DNA of 64,000 nt from Methylobacterium planeticum (GCF_008806345.1 NZ_VZZJ01000005.1:248001-312000); one strand, 5' to 3'. Shown: positions 37,201 through 45,548, numbered from the stretch's first letter. The notes: generated by a model from the sequence alone, not told the origin. Made by a program: numbers and translations.

Positions 37201-37367
37201 GCCTGATCGTCTCGACGCTGCTCTCGCTGGTCTTCGTGCCGGCGGTGTTCCTGGTGATGGACAGCCTGGGCAGCCTCCTCGGGCGCCTGCTCGGGCGCTG
37301 CGTCGGCGCCCGCGACGAGCCGGCCGAGGCGCTGCCGCCGCAGGCCGCCGCGAGTCCGGTCCCCTAG
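34263..37367 (+). CDS. RND-family efflux transporter (HAE1/AcrB-like)
   Basis: A 1034-residue inner-membrane pump, the normal AcrB-like length. It starts LNVSAWAIRKPIAPLVLF with helix 1; two large periplasmic loops follow helices 1 and 7; the proton-relay Asp pair is in VTGILVDDAIVEIENIVRHM (helix 4), and the matching second-half motif is LMGLVTKNAIMLVDFAVEEM (helix 10). With its adaptor it should export amphipathic compounds or drugs by proton antiport. Located in a TetR-controlled operon with the adaptor; the outer-membrane factor is elsewhere. Confidence 0.93.
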   Translation: MRLNVSAWAIRKPIAPLVLFLVLIVLGLVSFRGLAVTRMPNVDLPIVSVAITQSGAAPSELQTQVTKWVEDSIAGVRGVKHITSSITEGSSVTTVEFQLEVNSDRAVNDVKDAVSKIRINLPRTIDEPVISRVEIAGLPILTYGVKAPAMSPAELSWFVEDKVARSLQGVRGVGGVERVGGVAREMRVVLQPDRLLALGITAADVNRQLRLTSADMAGGRGEVGGREQSIRALAASRTVRDLKATSIVLPGGRKVRLDDLATVEDAIEEPRTFARFNGAPVVAFTVSRGSGASDAEVAAGVERRVAEFRERDPDIQFEPIDSSVSATIGSYDSAMHTLIEGALLAVLVVFLFLRDWRATLIAAVALPLSVFPTFWAMDALGFTLNGISLLAITLVTGILVDDAIVEIENIVRHMRLGKSPYRAAIEGADEIGLAVIAITATLIAVFAPVSFMGGIAGRYFIQFGLTIAVSVFMSLLVARLITPMLAAYFLRDHAHTEEREGPVMRAYGRLVGWSVRHRVITLVVGLALFAGSLASTGLLPSGFVPKQDNARTLFMVELAPGARLADTVAVSDRVVARIRALPEVTSVFVDGGRQVGGKKETRLATLTVNLTPKSSRAKKQAAVETEIAGLLAEEPDIRSWSLRDSGQRDLALVVGGPDAEVVAEVAARLQRDMAAIPHLVAVMSTAPLNRTEVRIRPKEGVAADLGVSTDALAETVRVATLGDIGLNLAKFNAADRQIPIRVQLPESARGAVSRLENLKVPAKNGSAVPLAAVADIELDQGPGAIDRYDRVVRVAVEANMEGSDALGSLIARALETPTAKSLPPGVTIRQTGDAEIMGEVFSGFLMAMGAGIMMVYAVLVLLFGSFLQPLTILFSLPLSIGGAILGLLILNMPISMPVVIGILMLMGLVTKNAIMLVDFAVEEMARGVDRVTAIVEAGRKRARPIVMTTIAMAAGMVPSAMALGVGGEFRAPMAVAVISGLIVSTLLSLVFVPAVFLVMDSLGSLLGRLLGRCVGARDEPAEALPPQAAASPVP

Positions 37368-37420
37368 CGGCGGCCTGAAGGCTGCCGGTCACCCGTCCCA
37401 GTCCACAGGAAGGAGGCCGA

Positions 37421-37893
37421 ATCACCCCGATCCTCGTCCGCTCGTGCTCGGCCGCCCTCGTCGGCCTCGCGGCCTTCGCGAGCCTGCGCCCGGGTGCGGA
37501 CCGAGCTGTGCGGGCCTGAACGACGCCCGCCCCGATCCGGCCGGCCCCGCGCCTCTCTGCGGCTCCGTCGTCTGGGGCGGCAAGTCCCTCGACGAGGGCG
37601 GGAAGGCGCGCCGCGACACGGTCAATCCCGATCCGCGCAAGCAGGGCCGCCTGCCCCTCGGCCACCCGACGAGCCTCGGGCCGAGCCCGAATGCGGAGGG
37701 CCGCCACGAGGGCCGGATCTCCGACGGCGACAACGGCAAGTCCGACGACGTCACGATCTGGAGCGAGACGCCCTCCGCGCTGTCGGTGCGGGGCTGCAGG
37801 CTGGCGGTCCCGTGCGGCACGCGGACCTGGCCGCGGGTCGGCCGGTCCGTGGCTCGCGCGGGGGCACCGGGCCGGCGCCCTCCGGCTCAGTAG
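37421..37893 (+). pseudogene. Decayed DUF2147 gene
   Basis: The conserved core of DUF2147 is present: PLCGSVVWGG, NPDPRKQGRLPLG, HEGRISDGDNGK, CRLAVPCGTRTWPRV (short motifs quoted separately). The N-terminal domain strand (GxWxTxDGxxxVxxxPCG) is missing. A signal-peptide-like stretch (LVRSCSAALVGLAAFASLRP) follows an excellent ribosome binding site (aggaaggagg, 37408-37417) but lies in another frame, begins with ATC rather than ATG, and hits a stop at about 37519. The pattern suggests a start-codon change, frameshift and internal loss in a formerly secreted DUF2147 protein. The 3' end overlaps the sorB stop by seven bases. Confidence 0.62.
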
Positions 37894-38210
37894 GTGTCGG
37901 CCAGGTAGGCCGCGATCGCCTTCGCGTCGGCCTCGGCGACCGGCGCGTGGTAGACCGTGACCATCTTGGTCACCTCGCTCTCCCAGAACGCCCTTCCTTT
38001 TCCCGGCGGCTGCATCGCGATGTAGTCCACCGAGTGGCAGACCTGGCAATTGGCCTGCGCCGCCTCGAAGCCGGGTTGCTGCGCCCGGTCCTTCGGGGGC
38101 CTGAGCTGCGCCGTCGGATCGGGCAGGTCGTAGGTCCGCGGTGCGGCGAGCGCCGCGCCGCCCGCCAGGGCTGAGGCCATCAGGGCGAGACCGAGCCGTC
38201 GCTGCGTCAT
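37887..38210 (-). CDS. sorB: Sulfite dehydrogenase cytochrome subunit (SorB-like)
   Basis: A 107-residue c-type cytochrome with a signal peptide (MTQRRLGLALMASALAGGAA) and one heme motif CQVCH (Cys55, Cys58, His59). A Met ligand is probably one of those in YIAMQPPGKGRAFWESEVTKM-like sequence, about 7-24 residues on. The size and position, 11 bases after sorA on the same strand, match the SorB subunit that takes electrons from SorA. The ATG at 38210 begins the signal peptide. Confidence 0.88.
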   Translation of the reverse strand: MTQRRLGLALMASALAGGAALAAPRTYDLPDPTAQLRPPKDRAQQPGFEAAQANCQVCHSVDYIAMQPPGKGRAFWESEVTKMVTVYHAPVAEADAKAIAAYLADTY

Positions 38211-38221
38211 CCTCGCCCCCC

Positions 38222-39433
38222 TCACGCGGCCTGCACCCGGGTGGTCTCGACGCCGTTGCGCAGGTAGCCGGCCGGATTCCACGAGGCCTCCATCGGCTGG
38301 CTCACGCCGTCATTGCCCGTCGCCCGGACCCGGATCGGGTGCGTCCCCGCGCCGAGACCGACCTCCAGGCTCCAGGGACGGAAGGAGTAGCGCCCGAGAT
38401 CCGGTCCGAGCCGCGCCTCCGCCCAGGTCCGGCCGTCATCGAGGGAGACCGCGACGGACCCGATGCCCGAGCCGCCATCGAAGGCGATGCCCCGCAGGGT
38501 CGTGCGGCCGGCCTTGATGCGGGCGCCGTCGGCGAGGTTCGTCAGGAACGAGCGCACGGTGAAGCGGCCGATCGGCACCGTGGCCCTCGCGGCCTGCCCG
38601 GGCTCGGTGCAGGCGCAGGGATTGTCCGGGATGCGGTAGGCCTTCTGCATCCAGAAGCCGTCATAGGGCTTGTCGAGCACGCCGATGCTGTTGAGGTGCT
38701 TGACCCAGTAGGTGCCGTAATAGCCCGGCACCACGAGGCGCAGCGGATAGCCGTTGAGCCAGGGCAGGTCCTCGCCGTTCATGGCCCAGGCCAGCATCAC
38801 CGCCCCGTCCCGGGCGTGATCGATGCCGAGGGCCTTGGCGAAGTCCGGCGTCTCCGGGAGAACCGGGCCGTCAAGGCCCTCGAAGACGACCTGCACGGCG
38901 CCGGGCTTCACGCCGGCCCGGTCGAGCACGGCCTTCAGGGGCACGCCGGTCCAGCGCGCGTTGCCCATCGCCCCGTTGGCGAGCTGGCCGCCGGCGACGC
39001 GCGGTTCGAAGAAGCCGCGCGAATTGCCCGAGCACTGGTTGACCGCAACGATCTCCGCGGCGGGCATGGCCTTGAGCTCGGCCAGCGAGAGGGAGATCGG
39101 GGTGTCGACGAGCCCCTTCACCGCCAGCCGAAAGGTCTCGGGGTCGATCGCGGTCGGGATGTCGGCGAGGTGGTAGCGCACGAAGAAGGCGTCGTTCGGG
39201 GTGATGACGCCCTCGTCGAAAACCGCGAACGGGGTCTCCAGCTGCGGCGGCCGGGCCGTCATCTGCAGGAGCGGCCGCTTGCCCGGATAGGCGACGAGCG
39301 GCCGCTCGCCGTTGCCGAAGGGCAGGGCGGCCGCCTCGCCGGCCAGGGCGCGCAGCGGCGAGAGGGCTCCTCCGCCCGCGCCCAGCAACGCGGCGAGCCC
39401 CGCGCGCCTGATGACGTCCCGCCGGTCGAGCAT
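38222..39433 (-). CDS. sorA: Sulfite dehydrogenase molybdopterin subunit (SorA-like)
   Basis: A 403-residue molybdenum enzyme with a Tat-type leader (MLDRRDVIRRAGLAALLGAG). It oxidises sulfite to sulfate in the periplasm. The molybdenum-binding Cys134 is in AVNQCSGNSRGFF, and VPGYYGTYWVKHLNSI and GIAFDGGSGIGSVAVSLDDG are typical of the sulfite oxidase core and dimerisation domains. GGGAGG lies nine bases before the ATG. Together with the downstream cytochrome it forms a periplasmic SorAB pair, likely protecting against sulfite from organosulfur or sulfur oxidation. Confidence 0.92.
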   Translation of the reverse strand: MLDRRDVIRRAGLAALLGAGGGALSPLRALAGEAAALPFGNGERPLVAYPGKRPLLQMTARPPQLETPFAVFDEGVITPNDAFFVRYHLADIPTAIDPETFRLAVKGLVDTPISLSLAELKAMPAAEIVAVNQCSGNSRGFFEPRVAGGQLANGAMGNARWTGVPLKAVLDRAGVKPGAVQVVFEGLDGPVLPETPDFAKALGIDHARDGAVMLAWAMNGEDLPWLNGYPLRLVVPGYYGTYWVKHLNSIGVLDKPYDGFWMQKAYRIPDNPCACTEPGQAARATVPIGRFTVRSFLTNLADGARIKAGRTTLRGIAFDGGSGIGSVAVSLDDGRTWAEARLGPDLGRYSFRPWSLEVGLGAGTHPIRVRATGNDGVSQPMEASWNPAGYLRNGVETTRVQAA

Positions 39434-39714
39434 CCCGTCCCTCCCCGGCGACGACCGGGCCCGTGGGGTGGGCGCTCCGGCCATCGCTCGATCGTGCCCG
39501 GGAGGATCCGCGGCCCCTCCCGGGCCCCGCCTCTTAGCACATCGCCGCCGGGACGTACGGTCCCTGTCCGGGGATCGGGTGCGGGCCGGCCTCGCCGAGG
39601 GACGGCTGTGCGGGTGCCGGCCGAGCGGTGCGCGCCCCTCCCGGGCTACCGCCGCCACGATCCGGGCCGGCGCCGGCCCGCGTCAACCGTCGCCCTGCTG
39701 GTCGAAGCGCCGCG

Positions 39715-39948
39715 CTACCGCAGCGGGTCGTAGCCCGGCTTCTTGTAGAGCCGGTCCGCGCCGCCGACGATATCGGGCTTGTAGACCGTCTCCACCCAGT
39801 CCTTCGGATCCACGTCCTCGACCGTCACGGAGACGGCCTGCTCCCCGCAGCCCGTGCTCGCCATCACGGCCCGCGTCACCTCGTCGGCGATCCTGGCCTT
39901 CTGCGCCTCGGACTTGCCGGCGTAGAGTTTGACGATGACGTGGGGCAT
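39715..39948 (-). CDS. 4-oxalocrotonate tautomerase family protein
   Basis: A 77-residue tautomerase-like protein, MPHVIVKLYAGKSEAQKARI onward. The catalytic N-terminal Pro follows Met1, as required after Met removal, and ADEVTRAVMASTGCGEQAVS and VTVEDVDPKDWVETV fit the family. Slightly longer than classical 62-residue 4-OT because of a C-terminal extension ending PLR. Substrate unknown; such proteins act in aromatic degradation or as stand-alone tautomerases. Confidence 0.85.
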   Translation of the reverse strand: MPHVIVKLYAGKSEAQKARIADEVTRAVMASTGCGEQAVSVTVEDVDPKDWVETVYKPDIVGGADRLYKKPGYDPLR

Positions 39949-40145
39949 GCGGGTGCTCTCGGGGGGGGGACGAACCGGCCAATCCGCTCCGGTACTGCGC
40001 CTCGCTGACTTTCTCCAGCCCGTCGACGGGGCTGCCGTCGAGCGCTTCCCGGGCGCCGATGCGGCGCGTCGCCGTGGCGCAGGTCGCCCCGTGCCGGCGC
40101 GTCCCGCCCGGCGGCCCATGCCCTCGACCGGAGGTGACGGCCGGT

Positions 40146-41531
40146 TCAGCGCGAGGCCGCCTCCGCGGCGCCAGCTGGCGCGATCTGCGGCGGGGGGACC
40201 CGCACCGGCGTGTTGTAGGCCAGGATCTGCTGAACCATGCGGTCGAAATCCCCTCCGAAGCGCTCCGGCTCGTAGCATCCGAGGGGGCTCGTCGCCGAGC
40301 GCGCGCAGCATCGATTGCAGAAGGTGCAGGCCTCCTCCGGCTGCCCGGCACCGTCCCGGTATCGGCTGATCAGATCCGGCGTCGCGATGAGCGCCCGGGC
40401 CATCGAGACGAAATCGCAGGTGCTGAGACCCCGATCGATGTCCGACCGGCTCTGGTAGCCGCCATTCGTGATCACCGGCAGACCGACCTGCCTCCGGAAC
40501 GCCTCCGCTTCCTCCAGGCTGACGCCGGCCTGCTCACGCCAGCCGATGGACAGGAGCGGCAGGGCGATCCGCTCGGGCACGAGATTGAGCAGGGTGGCGC
40601 GGGCGGCGGCCTTCCGGCTGAGATGCCGGGTGGCGTTGAAGAACAGCTTGATCTCCCGCAGGGGAAACGCCCCCGGATTGCCCTTTGGCCCCGGAAACCC
40701 CGTTCCGGTCACCACGTGCAGGACGTCGACGCCGAGCTGCTTCAGGCGGGCCCCGAAGCCCAGCGTGGTCGGCAGGTCGTTCCCGAAGAGGTGGTGACGC
40801 AGGGGGAACGTCCAGGGAAACCGCAGGATGAAGTTGGCGTAGGGCAGGTAGTTGAAGTCCCGCGCCGCGAGCCGGATGCCGAGCAGGAAATCGTCCCCGA
40901 CCCCCTCCCGCACACGCGTGACGATCTCCTCGAGAAGCCGGAACCGGCCCTCGTCGGTGCCCCCCCATTCATCCTGCCTCCGGTTGAGCCCGGGGTTGAG
41001 GAACTGGTGGATGAGGTAGCCCTTCTCGGCCGTGATCTCGATGCCGTCGGCGCCGGCCTCGCGCGCGCGGCCGGCCGCCACCCGGAACTCCTCGATGACC
41101 GTGCGGATTTCCCGGGCGGACATCGCGACCCGGCGATTCGCGTAGCCGTACAGGAACTCGAACCCCGACGAGGACGACAGCGCATCCGCATCCTCCCCGA
41201 ACAGGCTCAGCTGGGTCGCCGCACCCGGATCCCCGATCTGGATGATGTAGGGGCATCCGCGGGCCCTGATCTCGGCAACGTGGCGCTTCAGGGGTGGGAC
41301 GAAGCGCTGCTCCGACAGGGACGGGTACTCGAACGGCGTCTGCCGCCTCCGGTTCGTGCTGAACGTCGTCGAGATGATCCCGCCGACGCCCCCATCCGCG
41401 AAGGTCTGCTCGAAATTGCTCCAGACATCCGTGACGGTCCCGTCATAGGCCGCCATCCGCCCGCCGACCGACGAGCGGAGGACGCGGTTGCGGAACGTGA
41501 CGCCCTTGATCGTGCGCGGCTCGAAGATCAT
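40146..41531 (-). CDS. Old Yellow Enzyme-family NADH:flavin oxidoreductase with Fe-S cysteine motif
   Basis: A 461-residue FMN TIM-barrel protein beginning MIFEPRTIKGVTFRNRVLRS, the standard OYE start. The segment EITAEKGYLIHQFLNPGLN contains the substrate-binding HQFL motif (His and Asn region). The C-terminal ACTFCNRCCARS and LGCYEPE give a four-cysteine [4Fe-4S] pattern like 2,4-dienoyl-CoA reductases, although the downstream NADPH/FAD domain of that family is absent. It could reduce enones or nitro compounds. It is separated from the cyclase gene by 84 bases on the same strand. Confidence 0.85.
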   Translation of the reverse strand: MIFEPRTIKGVTFRNRVLRSSVGGRMAAYDGTVTDVWSNFEQTFADGGVGGIISTTFSTNRRRQTPFEYPSLSEQRFVPPLKRHVAEIRARGCPYIIQIGDPGAATQLSLFGEDADALSSSSGFEFLYGYANRRVAMSAREIRTVIEEFRVAAGRAREAGADGIEITAEKGYLIHQFLNPGLNRRQDEWGGTDEGRFRLLEEIVTRVREGVGDDFLLGIRLAARDFNYLPYANFILRFPWTFPLRHHLFGNDLPTTLGFGARLKQLGVDVLHVVTGTGFPGPKGNPGAFPLREIKLFFNATRHLSRKAAARATLLNLVPERIALPLLSIGWREQAGVSLEEAEAFRRQVGLPVITNGGYQSRSDIDRGLSTCDFVSMARALIATPDLISRYRDGAGQPEEACTFCNRCCARSATSPLGCYEPERFGGDFDRMVQQILAYNTPVRVPPPQIAPAGAAEAASR

Positions 41532-41615
41532 CGGCGCAACTCCGGGAGGGATTGCAGGTATTCGCTCGAAAATCTCTCCGTGAGCGACAGGCCTTCTGCC
41601 GGCGCGCCCACGAGC

Positions 41616-44600
41616 CTAACTGGAAATCTGGAAGCTTTCCCTGATCCGCCGAAATACGCGCACATCGTCATCGTGACGCGCGCACATCTGGCGGACGGAT
41701 CGCTCGATCCGGCGCTGCAGGGCCAGGGCGCCTTGCGACCGTGCGACCGCGACGCCACGGGACAGGCTCCGGGACAGCGCCCGATGGTCGATGACCGGCC
41801 TTGCGAAGATCAGCTCGGCATTCAGCCGGTAGAGTTCCGCCTCCCAGTAGCGTTCCTGATTGCGCCGCGCCGCGGCGAGCGCCGTCGCGATCGCCCGGGA
41901 GCCCTGCTCGAGCTGGCCGCTGCGCAGGCAGCCCTCGGCCACGATCGACATGGACCAGGGCATGCCGAGCCCGCCCCTGCGGGACTGGAATTCCCGCAGG
42001 CCGGACAGCACGAGATGGATCCCGTGCTGATGGTCGCCCTGGTCGATCCGGTCCTCGCCCTCGAGGATGGTCGCGGGGGCGCTGAGATAGGAGATCGTGT
42101 GGTGCGCCACGAGTTCGCGCAATTCGCGTCGAAGCGTGCGCGCGACCTCCCGCTCGGCGAGCCACGTGTGCAGCACCGCCTTCCAGAACAGCGCCATGGC
42201 GAGCCCGAAGGGCTGCCCGAACTCCCGCGCGGAGCTCAGCGCGGCGTCGGAGCAGGTCTTCGCCTGCAGGGAATGTCCCTGGAGCCAGAGCCCCCAGCTG
42301 AGATGCAGGCCGGCATTGACGGCGGGATCGATCTGGAACGACAGCAGGCGCCGCCGCTGGTCGACCTCGTCGTACTCGAGCAGGGAGAGCTCGAGCTGCG
42401 TCTGGGATTCGATGAGCCGTCCGCGCCAGAGCGCGGTCTGGCCCGCGAACATGTGCCCGATGCAATGGGCGCTGCGCTCCCGCATGCGCTCGGCCAGGAG
42501 CTTGACCTCGTTGGCCTTCTGCGAGGCGCGATCGAGCTTCCCGCGACCGTAGTAGCACCCGAACAGGCCGCGGTAGGACACGAAGATCTGCTGCGCGTCG
42601 CCGCATTGCTCGGCCAGGATCCGGGCGCGCTTGAACGCCGTCTCGACCTCCGTGGAGGCGAAGCCTTCGACGGACCAGAGCGCGGTGCCGAGCAGGAGGT
42701 GGGCCGCGAGCTCGAGCCTCCGGTCGCGGGTGCGGGCCGGCTGCCGCTCGAGCAGGGCCAGCGCCTCCGAGGCATGCGCGATGACCTCGAAATTCGCCGC
42801 ACGCTCCAGCGCGTGTCCGGCCGAGGCGATCCGGCACTTCACCGCCTCGTCGACGAGGCCGGCCTCGGCGTAGTGGTAGGCCGCGATCTCCGGCCCCGAT
42901 TGCCCTCCGGACGCCTCGCCGCGCTGGATGATCGCGGCGATGCGGCGATGCAGCTCGATCCGGTCCTTCTTCAGGAGGCTGTCATAGGCGCCCTCCCGGA
43001 CGAGGGCGTGGTGGAACGCGAAGCGCTCGGGAGTGAGCAGGGGCTTGATGATGCCGGCATGGCGAAGGAGCAGGATCGCGCGCCGGACCTGTCCCGGCGT
43101 CTCGGCGACGAGGCGCTGCAGGGTCTCCAGGTCGAACTCGTTGCCGATCACCGACGCGATCTGCGCGACCTTCTTGGCCGGGGAGGCCTGCCTGGCTGAC
43201 CCGATCGCATCGGCCGACGCGATCGGATCGGCCGAGGAGATCTGGTCGAGGGTGATCAGGACGAGTTCCTGAACGCTCCGAGGCAGACGTGTGAGGGCCT
43301 GGGCCGAGTCCCCGCACCGCGGCTTGCCGTTCCGCCGCGCGCCGCCCTCCTGCTTCACCGCGAGGGCCACCTCCTCGATGAAGAGCGGCAGACCGCTCGC
43401 CCGGGCGCAGATCTCGCGGGCGAGGCTCGGCAAGGTCCGGCATTCGCCGAGCAGGACGCTCAGCATGTCGGCGGTCTCCGCGTTGCTCAGGCGGCTCAGG
43501 CGCAGGACCCGGTCGCGGATCGGCCCGCGCTCCTGCGGCGTCGAGGTCCGGCTCGTGACCAGGATGAGGGCCCGGCTGTCGGCGAGCGCCCGGCCGAGAT
43601 CGTTCATGACCTGGAGCGAACTCGGGTCGATCCAGTGTTCGTCCTCCAGCACGATCAGCGTCGGTCCCTGCGCGGCGATGCCGGTCACGACGGCCATCAG
43701 GCGCTCGAGGATGGCGCGCCGGACGGATGCCGGGTCGCGGAACGGCGCCGCACTCGCGGGGGCGGAGTGGCCGCCCGCGGTCTCCTCCCCCGAGATCAGG
43801 GCGACGAGGGCCTGGGCGCGCTCGCGCGCGCTGGGGACGTGGGCCTGGGCGCGCTCGCGCGCGCTGGGGTCGAGGGCCTGGGCGCGCTCGCGCGCGCCGG
43901 GCAGGGCGTCCCCGTCCCGGCGCGCGAGGGTGCGCAGGAACTCCGTGAACGGATGGAACGCCGTGCTGGCGTGCCGGGCGTCGCAGCGCAGGTGGATCGT
44001 CCGCGGCGCGGGGATCAGCGATTCGCAGAAATGCCGCACGAGGCGGGATTTCCCGATGCCGGGCTCGCCGCACAGCACGACCTTCTGGCCCTCGCCCCGC
44101 AGGCTCCGGGCCCAGCATTCCGCGAGCGCGCGAAGCTCGGGCTCGCGCCCGATGAGCGGCGTCCGGCCCCTCGCCGTCGGCTCGGGGTTGCGGTGATCCT
44201 CCTTGAGGCGGACGGCCCGCCAGATCGGCCGCTTGTCGGAGACGCCCCGGATGAAGCGCTCCCCGCGATGCTCGGTCTCGATGGCCGCCCCCGCGAGGGA
44301 GCGCGTCGCCTCGGAGACGAGAATCTCGCCGGGGGCCGCCATCTTCTGCAGGCGCGCCGCGAGGTTGACCGGCTCCCCGACGAACCGGGGGGTGCCGGCA
44401 TCGAGGAACACCGCCGTCACGCCGGTCGAGATGCCGGAATGAACCCGGACCTGCCCGGCATCGGGGAAGCGCAGCTTCTCGAAGCCTTCATGGATGGCGA
44501 GGGTGGCCATGACGGCACGCGCGGCCTCGTCCCCCCGGATGGCCGGGTACCCGAAGAAGGCCAGCACGCAATCCCCGTGGAAGCCCTCGAGGTAGCCGCC

Positions 44601-44828
44601 GAACCGCCGGAGCGCCTGCCGGCATTGCTCCTCGAAGGCGCCGATGACCTCGTTCAGGTCCTCCGGGTCGAGCGACGCCGACAGCTTCGTGAATCCGACG
44701 AGATCGCTGAAGACGATCGTGAGTTCGCGGCGCTCGCCTCGAAGGGAGATCCCCGGCTCGATCGTTCGGCGCCCTTGTCGTCCCAAGACAGTGACCCTTC
44801 GGTGATCCGCACCGCACGCACCCCGCAT
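41616..44828 (-). CDS. Class III nucleotide cyclase fused to AAA ATPase and TPR module
   Basis: A 1070-residue protein. The N-terminal class III cyclase domain (about 33-200) shows metal-binding Asp42 in TIVFSDLVGFTKLSASLDPE, Asp86 in GFHGDCVLAFFGYP and Asn155/Arg159 in GEPVNLAARL. The AAA part has Walker A GEPGIGKS (254-261) and Walker B-like LIVLEDEHWIDPSS. The C-terminal half (about 600-1060) is helical TPR-type. The substrate-specifying Lys of typical adenylyl cyclases is not obvious, so cAMP or cGMP production is inferred from the family. An 11-residue repeat (ARERAQALDPS type) sits in the linker region. This architecture is usually a signal-integrating ATP-dependent cyclase. Confidence 0.88.
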   Translation of the reverse strand: MRGACGADHRRVTVLGRQGRRTIEPGISLRGERRELTIVFSDLVGFTKLSASLDPEDLNEVIGAFEEQCRQALRRFGGYLEGFHGDCVLAFFGYPAIRGDEAARAVMATLAIHEGFEKLRFPDAGQVRVHSGISTGVTAVFLDAGTPRFVGEPVNLAARLQKMAAPGEILVSEATRSLAGAAIETEHRGERFIRGVSDKRPIWRAVRLKEDHRNPEPTARGRTPLIGREPELRALAECWARSLRGEGQKVVLCGEPGIGKSRLVRHFCESLIPAPRTIHLRCDARHASTAFHPFTEFLRTLARRDGDALPGARERAQALDPSARERAQAHVPSARERAQALVALISGEETAGGHSAPASAAPFRDPASVRRAILERLMAVVTGIAAQGPTLIVLEDEHWIDPSSLQVMNDLGRALADSRALILVTSRTSTPQERGPIRDRVLRLSRLSNAETADMLSVLLGECRTLPSLAREICARASGLPLFIEEVALAVKQEGGARRNGKPRCGDSAQALTRLPRSVQELVLITLDQISSADPIASADAIGSARQASPAKKVAQIASVIGNEFDLETLQRLVAETPGQVRRAILLLRHAGIIKPLLTPERFAFHHALVREGAYDSLLKKDRIELHRRIAAIIQRGEASGGQSGPEIAAYHYAEAGLVDEAVKCRIASAGHALERAANFEVIAHASEALALLERQPARTRDRRLELAAHLLLGTALWSVEGFASTEVETAFKRARILAEQCGDAQQIFVSYRGLFGCYYGRGKLDRASQKANEVKLLAERMRERSAHCIGHMFAGQTALWRGRLIESQTQLELSLLEYDEVDQRRRLLSFQIDPAVNAGLHLSWGLWLQGHSLQAKTCSDAALSSAREFGQPFGLAMALFWKAVLHTWLAEREVARTLRRELRELVAHHTISYLSAPATILEGEDRIDQGDHQHGIHLVLSGLREFQSRRGGLGMPWSMSIVAEGCLRSGQLEQGSRAIATALAAARRNQERYWEAELYRLNAELIFARPVIDHRALSRSLSRGVAVARSQGALALQRRIERSVRQMCARHDDDVRVFRRIRESFQISS
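43806..43904 (-). repeat. 33-bp tandem repeat, 3 copies, in cyclase gene
   Basis: Three 33-bp units begin at 43806, 43839 and 43872 and encode 11-residue repeats (ARERAQALDPS, ARERAQAHVPS and a diverged third). The period is a multiple of three, so unit loss or gain keeps frame. The encoded segment is helical and charged, between the Walker A and Walker B regions. Confidence 0.88.
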
Positions 44829-45251
44829 GCGCCGCGTCCGGAAGCGGGCTCGACAGAACAGAGCCCGCGCCGGGAACGTCCGGTGTGCGGCACAACATAG
44901 CGTTCAACAGCGCCACCAAGAAGCTCATTTGTCGGGAGTTGAACAGGCCTAATCCACCAAACTCCAACGCAGGCAGGCTTTAATCACCGTACGCTATCGG
45001 ACGCGCGAAGAAATTTCCGCATGACGAACAAATGTACTTGTGACGAAGCCGATGCTTCGTGGCCTGCGTGGATTCGCAGGCGCCGAATACGAGCTCGAAA
45101 CCTGCGCCTTGGTGCGTGAGGACGCGCAAGCGGCCCCGCCGCGGGGCGGGCCGAGGGTCCGGGGCCGCCGGCGCGAGTGTGATCCTCGTCACAGAACCCG
45201 TCCGCGTCCTCTGTGATGAAGGCCGATCTTCACCGTCACGAGGCGGTCGCC
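44829..45251. other. Divergent intergenic region with CRP-type site
   Basis: 423 bases between the cyclase gene and the small + strand gene. Besides the CRP-like palindrome annotated separately, a 7-bp stem GCCTGCG/CGCAGGC lies at 45062-45081. No other gene was found. Confidence 0.45.
45178..45193 (+). promoter_or_regulatory. Perfect CRP/FNR-family binding palindrome
   Basis: TGTGA-tcctcg-TCACA matches the CRP consensus TGTGA-N6-TCACA in all ten consensus positions. It is centred about 66 bases before the ATG at 45252. If it works as a class II site (about 41 bases before the transcription start), transcription would begin near 45227. It lies between the nucleotide cyclase and the small gene. 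Confidence 0.75.
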
Positions 45252-45548
45252 ATGCGATTGGCCAGGGTGCCCTGTCACGACCTCGACGAGGTCGACCGCT
45301 ACCACGACGAGGCGACGCGCCTGCTCCGCGAAGCCGAGATACGGCTCCTGCAGATCCATCGGGACGAGGCCTTCGAGAGCGTGCGGCAGACGACGGCGGA
45401 TCTCGTCGCCGCGATGCAGCGGATCCACCGCATGATCGAGGCGCAGCGCGACGCGGCGGTCCGGGGTGCGGCGGTGATTCCGCGCGTGATCCCGGCATCG
45501 GGCAGGCGCCGTCGATGGCCGCTGCTGGCGTGGATTCGCGCGCGCTGA
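45252..45548 (+). CDS. Small helical protein next to CRP site
   Basis: A 98-residue protein, MRLARVPCHDLDEVDRYHDE onward, with long amphipathic helices (EATRLLREAEIRLLQIHRDE, AMQRIHRMIEAQRDAAVRG) and a basic C terminus (GRRRRWPLLAWIRAR). The ATG at 45252 was chosen because GAGG lies eight bases upstream and the CRP-like site at 45178 would place a transcription start after the alternative ATG at 45216. No domain recognised; probable coiled-coil. Confidence 0.6.
   Translation: MRLARVPCHDLDEVDRYHDEATRLLREAEIRLLQIHRDEAFESVRQTTADLVAAMQRIHRMIEAQRDAAVRGAAVIPRVIPASGRRRRWPLLAWIRAR

Noticed and set aside
40059..43199. 1046-codon + strand frame opposite the oxidoreductase and cyclase
   Set aside because: Spans two genes on the other strand and has no recognisable domain.
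45213..45251. GTG/ATG starts at 45213/45216 for the small gene
   Set aside because: They would lie only 23 bases after the CRP-like site, upstream of the probable transcription start, and lack a ribosome binding site; ATG 45252 is better supported.
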